This document shows positions 1-9,385 of a DNA stretch of 64,000 nt, in pieces. The notes under the pieces were generated by a model. That model worked only from the letters and a program-made list of their open reading frames with translations. It had not been told where the DNA came from and ran no database searches. How positions within the stretch are numbered: the first letter of the stretch is position 1; each line of letters opens with the position of its first letter. The position numbers and the translations under genes were made by a program. The stretch is taken from NCBI GenBank assembly GCA_030568195.1, contig JAJLTO010000006.1:930001-994000 (forward strand), read 5' to 3'. This stretch comes from Dipodascopsis uninucleata var. uninucleata (lineage: Eukaryota; Ascomycota; Lipomycetes; Lipomycetales; Lipomycetaceae).

Positions 1-68
1 ACTGTGTTATTTGCCTATCCTACAATAATTTTATCTTGTCGTAAAGACGTCCTAATCTGCAAATAACA

Positions 69-606
69 ATGGGATCCATCGGTATTCCGATTAAGCTGTT
101 CAATGAGGCACAGGTATGTTGAATAAAATGTTGACTTGGCGACCATGCTATATAAGTGTATGCGAACTAACCTTGATCACTTTAGGGCCATATTGTGACT
201 TTGGAGCTCACATCTGGGCAGACTTACAGAGGAAAACTTATAGAAGGTGTGTATATGGTCTTCATGATTTTGTATATGGAAAGTGTTTTACAGTATGGCT
301 TCTAATTTCTAATTATAGTTGAGGACAATATGAACTGCCAATTACGAGATATAACTGTCACCGCTCGAGACGGACGTGTTTCTCACCTTGAGCAAGTCTA
401 TATTCGAGGATCTCATGTTAGATTTATTATTGTTCCAGACATGTTAAGGTATGTTTGACGTATTGATTACTTGATAAAAATGATACTGACTTTGTTTTAG
501 AAATGCACCAATGTTCAAATCGAAAGGTTTGAAAGGAAAAGGTGTTGGACTGGCCCGTGGAAAGGCCACTGTTCAGCGAGCAGCTAAAATCCAAAAGACA
601 AGATAA
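69..606 (+). CDS. SMD3: Small nuclear ribonucleoprotein Sm D3
   Basis: Core spliceosomal Sm protein, one of the seven that form the ring on U1, U2, U4 and U5 snRNAs in the nucleus. I read four exons: 69-113, 186-246, 319-448 and 501-606, giving 113 aa, the usual length. The start [15 protein letters not shown], the Sm1 stretch [18 protein letters not shown] and the Sm2 stretch [17 protein letters not shown] are typical of SmD3, and the short basic C-terminus with [11 protein letters not shown] fits. Introns are 72, 72 and 52 nt with GTATGT or GTGTGT donors; phases join cleanly. The gene lies at the window edge, so most of its promoter is outside. Recognition is from family knowledge and is strong. 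Confidence 0.95.
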
Positions 607-1094
607 TTTACGGAATAGAGCTATGTTATCCGCCATTGTATGATTGTATGAGCAGATACGAAGTTAAAAGCGGCAACATAGTGCTTGTTCACATGTAGCT
701 ATGTTGTAATCTAATGACGTATCCAACATTTGTTTTATATGTGATTGTTAGGTGATTTAGAAAAGAGTCTAACTAGAAGAGAAGCAAGCAGCTTCTCAGT
801 ACAGTTGAAATTATTCTTTTTTAATGCTACTTCTCTTTGTCGCTTAGCTATACATCGGATGGTGTATTTATGTAATATATAGAGCTTCGTATTTTTTTAT
901 TGTATAGTTTTCTTCCCTATTTTAGTTGCATACTTAAAAGTTTGACAAGATTCTCCCATCTGCAAATTGCTTTTACAAAGCAATCACTTCGCGGTATATT
1001 GGATTTGGATTTTGCACTGAGCCATCTATTTTCTAGACCCGAATAGTTAAAATAGTATATTGCTTGTTCCTTAGTTTATGTTATATTTATTGAG
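607..1094. other. Intergenic, SMD3 to IRC6-like
   Basis: AT-rich spacer between two genes on the same strand. It should hold the SMD3 3' end and the promoter of the next gene. I see no gene, RNA or repeat. Confidence 0.6.
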
Positions 1095-2479
1095 ATGCCT
1101 GCAAAACGGATATTAGTGCTCGGAGCACCGAAATCAGGCAAACTAACGTTAGTTAAAGGTACGCAGTAATGAACTTTCCAACTGACGCTTACGAGCGATA
1201 GCTCACAACTTAATGGCTGTACTAACGAATAACATAGAATTAACTGGATCAGTTCCAGAAATAGCGGAATATGTTGAACAGGGATCACCACAAATAAAGG
1301 CCACATCCATTGTGGGCGAGGTAGACAAGTTACATTCAAGCACGAGTGGTCAGGAAGCGACAGATTTACGACCATCTCATGCTGGTCTATCATGCAGTCT
1401 GCAGTTGAAAACCAAATACTTTGAATGCGATATTCCAATTTGGATAGATGAGTTCAGTGAAGTAGACAGTGCGGAAGATCTTAAAAAGGATGGATTGACG
1501 GAATGGCTGAAATCATTTTCTGCAGAAGCTGCAAGTGAAGTCATATCTGTCCTTGGTGCCGTTATAGTCACATTTAGAAAGCCTGAGACCAGCTTTGACC
1601 TTGAAAACGTACGGCAAAATGTTGCACAAATTGCCGAAACTGTACATACAGTACTCAAGCGCCATAAAAAATCTGTTTCAAAATCAACTAGCGTTCAACA
1701 GACAGATGAAGAGGAGTATGACGACCTTGATGATCTCGTTGAAATGGACACCATATGCCTTGCCGTAGCGATGGCACCTCGAAGATCTCTAGAGAAAAAT
1801 GCCGCTGTTGAATTAGATTATGATGAATGGGACACACTGCTTGAATCATACGGTTTTGAATTTATAGATAGCGAAAAACAGGGCAGAAATGACTACGGAG
1901 GTAAGTATGCAAAGAAATGGGATCACTACAAGTCGTGTAATTGATAAACATATCCTAATCACGTTATTTATAGAATTACAGGGAATCCCAAGAATAAAAG
2001 AAGCTTTGGAGACATTCAATTGGTCAAGCTCTTATCCTAAACCATCAATTGCTGGTTATGAAGCTTTTCAAGAAGGCGATAGTGAAATACTGAGCGACGA
2101 CGGATTTGATGAAGAACTGAAAGAAATGCGATTAGAAATGGCGGCTCTTCATTTTGCTGTAAAAGAAGATGATGAAAATACCGAAGACAAGAATGTTATT
2201 TCTGCAGCAACGAATGACGGTGATCATATAGATGACAGTAACATTGAAGAATTGGAGAGAATAATGCGTAAAATGAAGGAAATTCGAGGTATGAGATTAT
2301 GATTTGCAATTTAAATATATTATTTTGCATTTAGTATCATCCATATAGCAACTCATTCTCTTGAGATTTATTGACTAATAAACTGATCATTACATATAGA
2401 GCAAGGTGAAGGATTGTCCTTTGATGAGCGCAAGAAACTGGCAGATCAGGTGGCAGATGAACTTCTCAGATTACTGTGA
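1095..2479 (+). CDS. IRC6: Irc6 / alpha- and gamma-adaptin-binding protein p34 (AAGAB)
   Basis: Rab-like pseudo-GTPase that binds clathrin adaptor subunits and helps adaptor-complex assembly (family knowledge for Irc6/AAGAB). Exons 1095-1158, 1202-1900, 1974-2288 and 2400-2479 give 385 aa. The N-terminus RILVLGAPKSGKLTLVK is a P-loop in which the usual Ser/Thr after GK is Leu, so nucleotide binding is doubtful, in line with a pseudo-GTPase. The middle has an acidic stretch near EEEYDDLDD. The C-terminal exon ends LSFDERKKLADQVADELLR, like the conserved p34 C-terminal helix. The first intron is only 43 nt. The 3' end faces PHS1 with about 49 bp between the two stops. The identification is good rather than certain, since the middle is poorly conserved. 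Confidence 0.8.
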
Positions 2480-2528
2480 AACTAGAATCCTATCTATCGA
2501 GAGCCAATAAACTTTTCCACATGATCAA

Positions 2529-3360
2529 TTAGTTTTCTCTCTTCTTTCCCAAGTTCTTGAGAATACGACGTCTTTGTTTCATCATATGAGTGAAAAGCAT
2601 GTAAAAGCCTAAGATATGTTGTTAGCTGAATTGCTTCTAGGTGTAATAATGAGTTTGCCATACCTGGAATATAAATCAAAAATACAGCTTTCAAAACCAA
2701 TGAGTATAATGGGCTCATAGACTTAGCATCGTCCAGAGATGCGTATATAACAAGTAGCTCACTGGCAACACCAGTAGGATAAAGAACAAAGAAGGTGTTG
2801 TATCTTAAATGTAGTTCGAGTTAGTTGATTTCTTAACGGTACAACGATATGATTTTCGTAGACATACGAATAATAACATACCTTAACCAGATTAGCCAAG
2901 ATGGAACAGCTGAGTTCAAGTTGTAAGCATAATAAGAATATCTGATAACTTCTGTGATGCTCCAGCTGATCAACATCGTTGAGTATGCGAGAGTAAGAGC
3001 CCCAGATGTGGGAAACAGATACACAACACCCCAAACCAGTAGTAATCTTGACGTTATTTGCATTAATGTAGTAAAAATTGGAGATCTAACAATTCCAAAT
3101 ATACTATGGAAGACTTCTAAAATAGCAGCTGTCTGCACCCATCGTGAAAATACTTCCACTCCACCAGAAATGTAAGATGGTCCCAGGACAGGTAAAATCA
3201 GTGCAACTCGCATGAACACGGCGAGCCAGAAGAATGCAGAAATTGAATTATAAAGGAACAGATATACAGTAGTCAACCTTGAATCGGTTTGGGGAGATAT
3301 CCTACCCGAACTCTTATCAGCTTCTGACGAGATAGGTTTCGATGGTTTTCGTTGAGCCAT
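2529..3360 (-). CDS. PHS1: Very-long-chain 3-hydroxyacyl-CoA dehydratase (Phs1/HACD)
   Basis: Third step of very-long-chain fatty acid elongation in the ER membrane: dehydration of 3-hydroxyacyl-CoA. Exons on the minus strand are 3360-2882, 2803-2664 and 2608-2529, 232 aa. The second intron matters: reading through it gives a foreign-looking tail, whereas splicing restores YIPGFYMLFTHMMKQRRRIL, the expected Phs1 C-terminus. The active-site pair is visible as the Tyr and Glu of YPTGVASE, seven residues apart as in yeast Phs1. Several hydrophobic spans fit a six-helix protein, and the Lys-rich end (LGKKREN) suits ER residence. It is convergent with the p34 gene. Identification is strong. Confidence 0.92.
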
Positions 3361-4014
3361 TATTTATATTGTCTTTCTGTAGCTCACTGAAATTATGAAC
3401 CGTTTCTGTACGAGACGTTTAGTATCATTTAAGCGCAAATTCTACATTGCTCATAGGCATGTCGTATAATAAATATAAACCTACCTCAATGCCCTTTGAG
3501 TATTTGATAACTTTAGGTTACTGAGAGCTTCGAAATAGTTCTGCTGAAGTAAGGTATAAAAATATAAATTCTTCAATGATTGTAAGACACGAATTTTTTT
3601 TGGTGTAAACTAAAAAGTTGTCGCTTATATATCATTGCGGCTTATGGGAAACGGCTTTCAAATAATAATTCCGCCAAATTCAGGACAACATGATATACCA
3701 GCTCAAATAAATATTAACTATTATAAGTACCGACGAACGAAATAAATCAATTTAAATTAGTTATGGAAGCTGAATATACCAAATGCAGGAGGATTCTTAC
3801 TAAACCTAATAGTGCTAATGTACAGGACAATAAACTCTCGAAATTCATAAAATATCCAATACTAATACTAAAAACAATCGCCAATAAATGCTATAGAACA
3901 TCAATAGCAAAACAAGAGTAAAATCTTTGAAATATAAGAAAATAATAACAAGTAAGAAATATAATGCTATGTATCAGACAAGAACTGAACTTAAATATAC
4001 AAACGTAAAATCGA
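3361..4014. other. Intergenic upstream of PHS1
   Basis: Very AT-rich spacer between the start of PHS1 and the stop of the RING gene, both on the minus strand. It should hold the PHS1 promoter. I see no gene in it. Confidence 0.6.
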
Positions 4015-5574
4015 TTATACGTATATTTCAAACATACCACGTACGCCACAGATATTTTGTTTGCAATCTGGAACCACACAAATTCCGTGTGAATCCTTTC
4101 TGCTTCGTCGTACCTGACGACGATACTTCATTGCACATTTACCACAATATACGTGTCCACATCGTGCGATCCAAATCGTTCTTTGTATGTCATTTTCTTC
4201 CTGCCGCGTCTGAGATTCGACTTCTTCTGAATCTTTCTTATTTGGTAAAGGACCTCCAAGTTCAGCATTACAGTCGGGACAAACTAATCTAATTCCACTT
4301 CGAATTCGTCTAGTGAATCCCTTCCGAGGAGGTGGAGGAAGATCTGGAGAAATGGTACCGTCGGATCCACCTCTACGTGATTGACTCCGAGTGACGTCCG
4401 CAAACTGATCTAGAGCAGATAAATGATCCTCATAAGATCCGAGCAAAGACATATCCATCAACGTCTGAGGATATATATCACGCAAATAAGAGCCGTAGTC
4501 GAGATCTGGTTGCTCAAAATTAGACGGTCCTGCGTTAGAAAAACCAGTATATCTTCTTCTCGAACCCCCAGATCGGCCAAGCTGATGAAATCTATACAAA
4601 CCAGAGACCGCTTGCAGTGCTCTTGTATTTGGTCGCGGAAGTGGCAATTGTCGTTGAACCATCGATCTTTGAGTCTCATCATTTATAGAAAACTGATTAT
4701 GTTCAACAGGTACCAAAAACCTTCCACGACTATCATTTGCCACTATAGCCGCTGTCGAGCTTAGAGTTGAGCCAAAACCACCACCAACTTGAATTCGATC
4801 TCCAGTTCGTAATGCTCTCCGTCGATTTGAGGAATCCGCAGCTGTGTCATGTTCCGACTCTGGACCATCCAAATCAATAGAGAGAATACTATCATTTCCA
4901 CTGGCATCAGGTATGTCATTTGTAGTAGTAGACTGTGATCTTGAATACTGCTGGTTTCTCATTTGTAATCGATGAAATCTTCGTATAGTTGTGAAAGGGT
5001 CAGGAAGTCGTGACCGAGAATGTGTTATTGTGATGTCATCCGCTCCTGCAGATAAAGATGGCGATGAATCCATAGATACTGACATGTCTGGTGTCGAGTC
5101 GGTATTCACCGAAATAATGTCACCCATAACCGAATCACTTTCATTTGCAAGGTGACGATTTACTCGTACATTTGGAACTATTCCATCATTAATGGGAAGA
5201 CGATCTGGCAAATCATCCACATCAATAATCTCTCGGAGAGAAGTACCAGATGCGCCTTGTCGATTGTCAAAATCTTCCTGAACGTCATCACCCACAGTGA
5301 CAATATTTATAGGGCTATTATCGACATCTGTGTCGTTTCGTCTTGATTCGTTCTGGACGCCCATGTCTGCTAATCCTACGCCTCCACTTAACGAAGGTGT
5401 TTGTAAAACCCTGTGCGAGAGCGATGTGCAACCTGCAGAACCATAGCTTGGTAAAGCTGATTCGGAATGTGTCTGTGTCCCAGTCGGAGATCGAGATATC
5501 ATAGTTGGTGAACCTTCTGTTAAGTCTATAACACGGCTACTATCTGCAGCTGCTGGACTGATAGTGGACGCCAT
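4015..5574 (-). CDS. RING-finger protein with SUMO-interaction-like motifs (candidate STUbL)
   Basis: One exon, 519 aa. The C-terminal 110 residues hold a RING: CPDC near the start, then CGHVYCGKC, then CVVPDC, and the protein ends GMFEIYV with the spacing of a fungal nuclear RING family whose members end with a similar Ile/Leu-rich tail. The N-terminal 230 residues are Ser/Asp-rich and contain three SUMO-interaction-like hydrophobic/acidic stretches: VIDLTEG near residue 16, EIIDVDDLPD near 115 and ILSIDLDGPE near 230. Several SIMs plus a C-terminal RING is the plan of SUMO-targeted ubiquitin ligases such as fission yeast Rfp1/Rfp2. I infer a nuclear E3 for SUMOylated proteins. It could instead be a RING protein without SUMO binding. 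The middle is rich in Arg and Ser and probably disordered. Confidence 0.7.
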   Translation of the reverse strand: MASTISPAAADSSRVIDLTEGSPTMISRSPTGTQTHSESALPSYGSAGCTSLSHRVLQTPSLSGGVGLADMGVQNESRRNDTDVDNSPINIVTVGDDVQEDFDNRQGASGTSLREIIDVDDLPDRLPINDGIVPNVRVNRHLANESDSVMGDIISVNTDSTPDMSVSMDSSPSLSAGADDITITHSRSRLPDPFTTIRRFHRLQMRNQQYSRSQSTTTNDIPDASGNDSILSIDLDGPESEHDTAADSSNRRRALRTGDRIQVGGGFGSTLSSTAAIVANDSRGRFLVPVEHNQFSINDETQRSMVQRQLPLPRPNTRALQAVSGLYRFHQLGRSGGSRRRYTGFSNAGPSNFEQPDLDYGSYLRDIYPQTLMDMSLLGSYEDHLSALDQFADVTRSQSRRGGSDGTISPDLPPPPRKGFTRRIRSGIRLVCPDCNAELGGPLPNKKDSEEVESQTRQEENDIQRTIWIARCGHVYCGKCAMKYRRQVRRSRKDSHGICVVPDCKQNICGVRGMFEIYV

Positions 5575-6216
5575 GGTAGCCTGTAGATATCTTCTTACCC
5601 CTAAGCTTTTTCGACGACCATAATATACAATTTACGCTCGAAGTATGCCCATTAGACTATGGGAAATGAAAGAGAATAGGGAGTTCACGGTACAGCCAGT
5701 AAGCCAACCCCTATTGTCGTTTTATGTTCAGCCCGTATTACTCAAATACTACAGTCATCCGTAGCACTTAGATGGAGAAAGCCTTCATATAATCACAGTC
5801 CACAGTACACTGACGCTATTTATTAATTTATTGGACTTCAGCTACTTGGCTGTATAACTTCGCCCCTAGATTATTATAGGACCAATGCTCTTTCTGAATG
5901 TGGCTATAATAGAAACCGATATCCAATCGACAATAATCATAAAAAGAGCAAGTTGTTAAAATAATCTACTTAAAATTTATTTTCGCTTTCAGAGGCAAAT
6001 ACAATTAATCACGTGACTACTAATAATAAGTCTAATTAGATCCTTTTAAGAGAAGCGAAATATGACGACAGTATAGATAAATTGATTCTCAGATTTTCCA
6101 ATTTATCTCTAGTAGTACAGAAATAGTATAGAAATTTACTAGTATACAATGCCTGGTGATGATGACATGGTGAAATATTCAAACGGACGTTCGAAAAGTA
6201 TTTTCAGATATCATTC
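5575..6216. other. Intergenic between RING gene and PRP19-like gene
   Basis: AT-rich. I looked here on the minus strand for the WD40 part missing from the upstream Prp19-like gene and found none; about 640 bp is also too short for the usual seven repeats. It holds the RING-gene promoter. Confidence 0.6.
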
Positions 6217-6894
6217 TTATTCTTCAGTGTCCATTTTATCGCCACATTTTGTTAATCGATCCAGCGTTGCTTGTGCCTCATCTCTCTCTTTTGAGATCTT
6301 GGCAGCTACTTTGACAGCAGCGTTATGATAATAAATAGCTTTGGATAGCTCTTCTCGAGCCTTCAGAAGCTCTTTTTTGAGTTGGAAAGACTCTAGTGCC
6401 AATGAATCATACTCTGTTTGAAAGATCTGTAGCAGTGATGGTATAGACTGTGAGCTGGCAGGTTTAGACTCAACTATTCTCGGATCTATAAATGTTGTCA
6501 GATACTTGTCCGATACATGAAATTCGCAGGCTGGATCAACTTAAAAGAACTTTGTGAATACCATCATACCTTTGATTTCAATTAAGTCATCCTCTGAAAG
6601 ACTGTTACCAGTCAACGGATCTTGACTATTCTTGTATATGTAGTCTTCTATCGCACTTCTTTCAAAAACGGCCCCTAAATAGTATAAAATCAATCCATTA
6701 GTCATGAAAAGATGGTAAAACTGTATATCGAGACTCATAAAGAGCATTACCACTCTTCTTAGACACAACTGGATTAGTTGCAGTCTTCCCAGTTACTAAA
6801 TAACTTCACGTGTTAGCCTTATAGCTTAAAATTTCTAGATACAATGACTTATTAAGAATTAATATTTCAATTAAAACATACAAGCGCATAACAT
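6217..6894 (-). CDS. PRP19: Prp19-like protein: U-box and coiled coil only, no WD40 domain
   Basis: Prp19 is the E3 and scaffold of the NineTeen spliceosome complex; it normally has about 500 aa as U-box, tetramer coiled coil and seven-blade WD40. Here exons 6894-6882, 6795-6751, 6674-6570 and 6485-6217 give 143 aa. The U-box starts MLCALTGK, continues NPVVSKKSG and FERSAIEDYI, and ends DDLIEIK. The coiled coil includes SIPSLLQIF, YDSLALESFQLKKELL and ISKERDEAQATLDRL, all good Prp19 matches. The frame then stops after DKMDTEE, where the linker to WD40 would begin. Exon 1 is only 13 nt. The next 640 bp contain no WD40 coding. So this is a naturally short protein, a shortened paralogue, or a 3'-truncated gene; the intact U-box and splice sites argue it is expressed. 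Confidence 0.78.
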
Positions 6895-8289
6895 TTTCAA
6901 AGCCTCCTACGAACGCCGTATTTCTATCAAAAGAAGAGAATTAAGTCTGTAAAAGCGAATTACACACTTATTACAGTAGTCGACAAAATTCTTCTACTAA
7001 ACTGATTTACTAACTGATGTTAGGGTATATTATCCACTACAATTTTTAAATCTGCAAGTATTCACTGAAACACCAAAATGGACAGTCAGCATGTCCATTG
7101 TTGGAGCACAATTATTTACTATGAGGAGAGACGAGATAGCAAAAATGACAATATTGAAGCAGTATTTTGATTACAATAGATGATTGTGAAATTCATTTGT
7201 TTATACGAGAGCCACAATTATACAACGGATCCCGGATATTGAATCACTAAATAACGTAGGCAATATTTGTTTAGCGAAGTTAAAGATTTTTTATTGTGAA
7301 TAGATATATAAATATGTATATATATAATTGCATTGCTGCATCAGATTCCATTTCAGCAAACTATGTACCGCAGTCTTCGAGAACCTCGAATGCAAGGTTG
7401 CAGAGCTCGGTATCTTTGGATATCACGTGCAGAGGCAGAAGGCATTGTTCTCACTACCCTGTGAGAAAACACCGGAGAGAGAAAACAATACATCTAGAGG
7501 CTCTAGTTACAAAATAATTTTTCCAGTTATGATTCTTCTCAATTTAGATTAAAATCTTTTCTTGTTATTCGTCATCTTTGAAATCTATCACTGTTTAGCT
7601 TAAGAAATGTCTTCGTAAGGTCGCTTGAAAAGCCTAAAGAAGACGTTCATTATACACAGCTTTCAATATGAATGACTAATGCTGTCTTCCGAATGATGGC
7701 AGGTATTAGTATCATATGTGATAGTAGGCTGGATTTGAGCTCTCCGTTAATATACGACTAGCTTGCTTAGTGACTCGAGCAGATATAGATATAAATGCAA
7801 TCTACTCATCAGAATACCTTAATATTTCCCTAGATATGTACATAGAGCAAAAAAGGTGAAACTAGTTCACATGGCAACACAAATTAAAGAAGTAATCTTA
7901 GAAATTTAGTAATCAGACACTAGCTATCCAGAAATCAATGTGGATATGAGGAAAGGTTAGTATGGCAATGAGGCATCATCATCATTGAGAAATTCCACTG
8001 ATGAACATCTCTAAATCTACAATTTTACTAATAGATTAATCGTGAAATGTAGACAGTTGTTGTCATAAAAGCAGGTTAAATATCGGCAAATAGAGTCGTT
8101 TACTGATCATGTTTTATTTACTTCAGTAACGATAACATTAGTAGCAGCTTTGTCGCACTGCAAGGTGAGCTGTAGGTCGCATCAACAGAGTTAAACGTCG
8201 CTTTTGAATCAAACACGGAGCTAACTGTGAAGCTCTCTGTTGATCTTTGAAGCAGTGGCAGAGTACTTAGAAGTGGTCAGAGATCATCT
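6895..8289. other. Intergenic, no convincing gene
   Basis: AT-rich spacer with the PRP19-like promoter. Around 7340-7500 there is a less AT-rich patch with short open frames on both strands (for example a 30-codon minus frame near 7360-7455), but none could be extended with good splice sites or matched to a family. I make no gene call. Confidence 0.45.
7078..7098. repeat. Short perfect inverted repeat
   Basis: Arms ATGGACA and TGTCCAT are separated by 7 nt. No role is evident; such 7-bp arms can occur by chance. Confidence 0.4.
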
Positions 8290-8599
8290 TCATTTGCCTT
8301 GGGTGTCTGCGTCATTGTAGTCTAGTTCTTGAATTCTATCAAACAGTCTGCAATGCGCCGTTCGCAATGACGATTTCAACTGGAACAGGGGACTTCCAAG
8401 AATTTCTTTCACAGCATTATTACCAGTAGTCTCAGATTCGGCATCATAGCGAACTAGTCGTAAATATTTCTTCTGTAAATTTAAGTCGGTAACCAAATTC
8501 TCTTGTAATGTTCGGTTTTTTACTGATACAAATAATATGTTATGGTATGTTTCTCACAAGGATCGCGACGAACTCGAGACCAATATCTGTTGATGCACC
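8290..8599 (-). CDS. Unidentified small protein, 5' end unresolved
   Basis: I do not recognise this gene. A minus-strand exon from 8522 to the stop at 8290 joins in phase to an upstream exon about 8599-8558 across a possible 35-nt intron (GTGAGA donor, ATCAG acceptor). The joined reading gives INRYWSRVRRDPL, then LQENLVTDLNLQKKYLRLV, KEILGSPLFQLKSSLRT and the end LFDRIQELDYNDADTQGK. The Leu/Lys/Glu-rich, helix-prone pattern suggests a coiled coil, perhaps the C-terminal part of a small nuclear or kinetochore-type subunit, but this is only an impression. A start codon and first exon further upstream (8600-8900) could not be fixed. It lies between the PRP19-like gene and KOG1 on the same strand. 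Confidence 0.4.
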
Positions 8600-9278
8600 C
8601 TACACGAAAGTATATTCGTTTTTACTATATTTTGGACTAATGTGCTCCTTCGAGCATTTATTATAGTAAAGAACGTCTTTTCAGGGACTGCTACAGATTT
8701 GGTGAATATCGATTCTTGTTCAGAGTTCTGGCATTTTCTTTGTTACCACCGAAGACCCTGTAATTTGTTTTTGTCTTCTGCGAAAGTAGAATTCTGACGT
8801 AATGAGATTTTTGTACTAAATTCATCGGATAAGGGCTATTTGCCTTGAAATAACCTTTTGCTTGAATTAATAGTGTTCTTTATTGTTTTAGAACCTAAGA
8901 TCAAACTATATATATAATATAACCTTTGCTTACAGGATCACACTTATACTTCTATGATGGTAAAGGCCGTAATTAAGACAGAAAATAATCAAAAAAAAAA
9001 CATACATTTTTCTTATGTTTGATATCAAAACATATAAAAATCGACATTTACATGTGTTACAATCTTAGGAGAGCGACATATCATCTGCTTATTAAGAGTA
9101 TTACGTTATTAAATGATCACTAAACGCCAGCATTGATACAGAAAATGAGTGGGCCCTTCATTAAATAAAATTGATTTGGTATGATAGATAAATTGCTTGT
9201 GTAAATATGTTACATATGAACGATATTTGTATAAGTATATGCGTAAAACACACATGACCAGTAAGTATGTGAATGTGT

Positions 9279-9316
<38 letters not shown>

Positions 9317-9385
9317 GAGAACCCAAAATATGACCGAAAATGCTTGCCTGAATTTTAACTTGGATTAATATCAAATTATGGACGC
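8600..9385. other. Intergenic, KOG1 3' side
   Basis: AT-rich; probably contains the unresolved 5' exon and promoter of the small gene at 8290-8599 and the KOG1 3' UTR. Includes a poly(A) run near 8991 and the TA repeat listed separately. Confidence 0.5.
9281..9311. repeat. (TA)n dinucleotide repeat
   Basis: About 15 TA units just beyond the 3' end of KOG1. A simple repeat, likely variable in length. Confidence 0.9.

Noticed and set aside
2494-2718. Unspliced C-terminal reading of PHS1
   Set aside because: Splicing the 2609-2663 intron restores the conserved family C-terminus, so the read-through tail is not real.
5575-6216. Search for a WD40 continuation of the Prp19-like gene
   Set aside because: No GH...WD patterns in any minus-strand frame and too little space.
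7328-7552. Open frame of 74 codons on the plus strand
   Set aside because: No domain, no splice support, and an overlapping frame of equal quality; likely chance.
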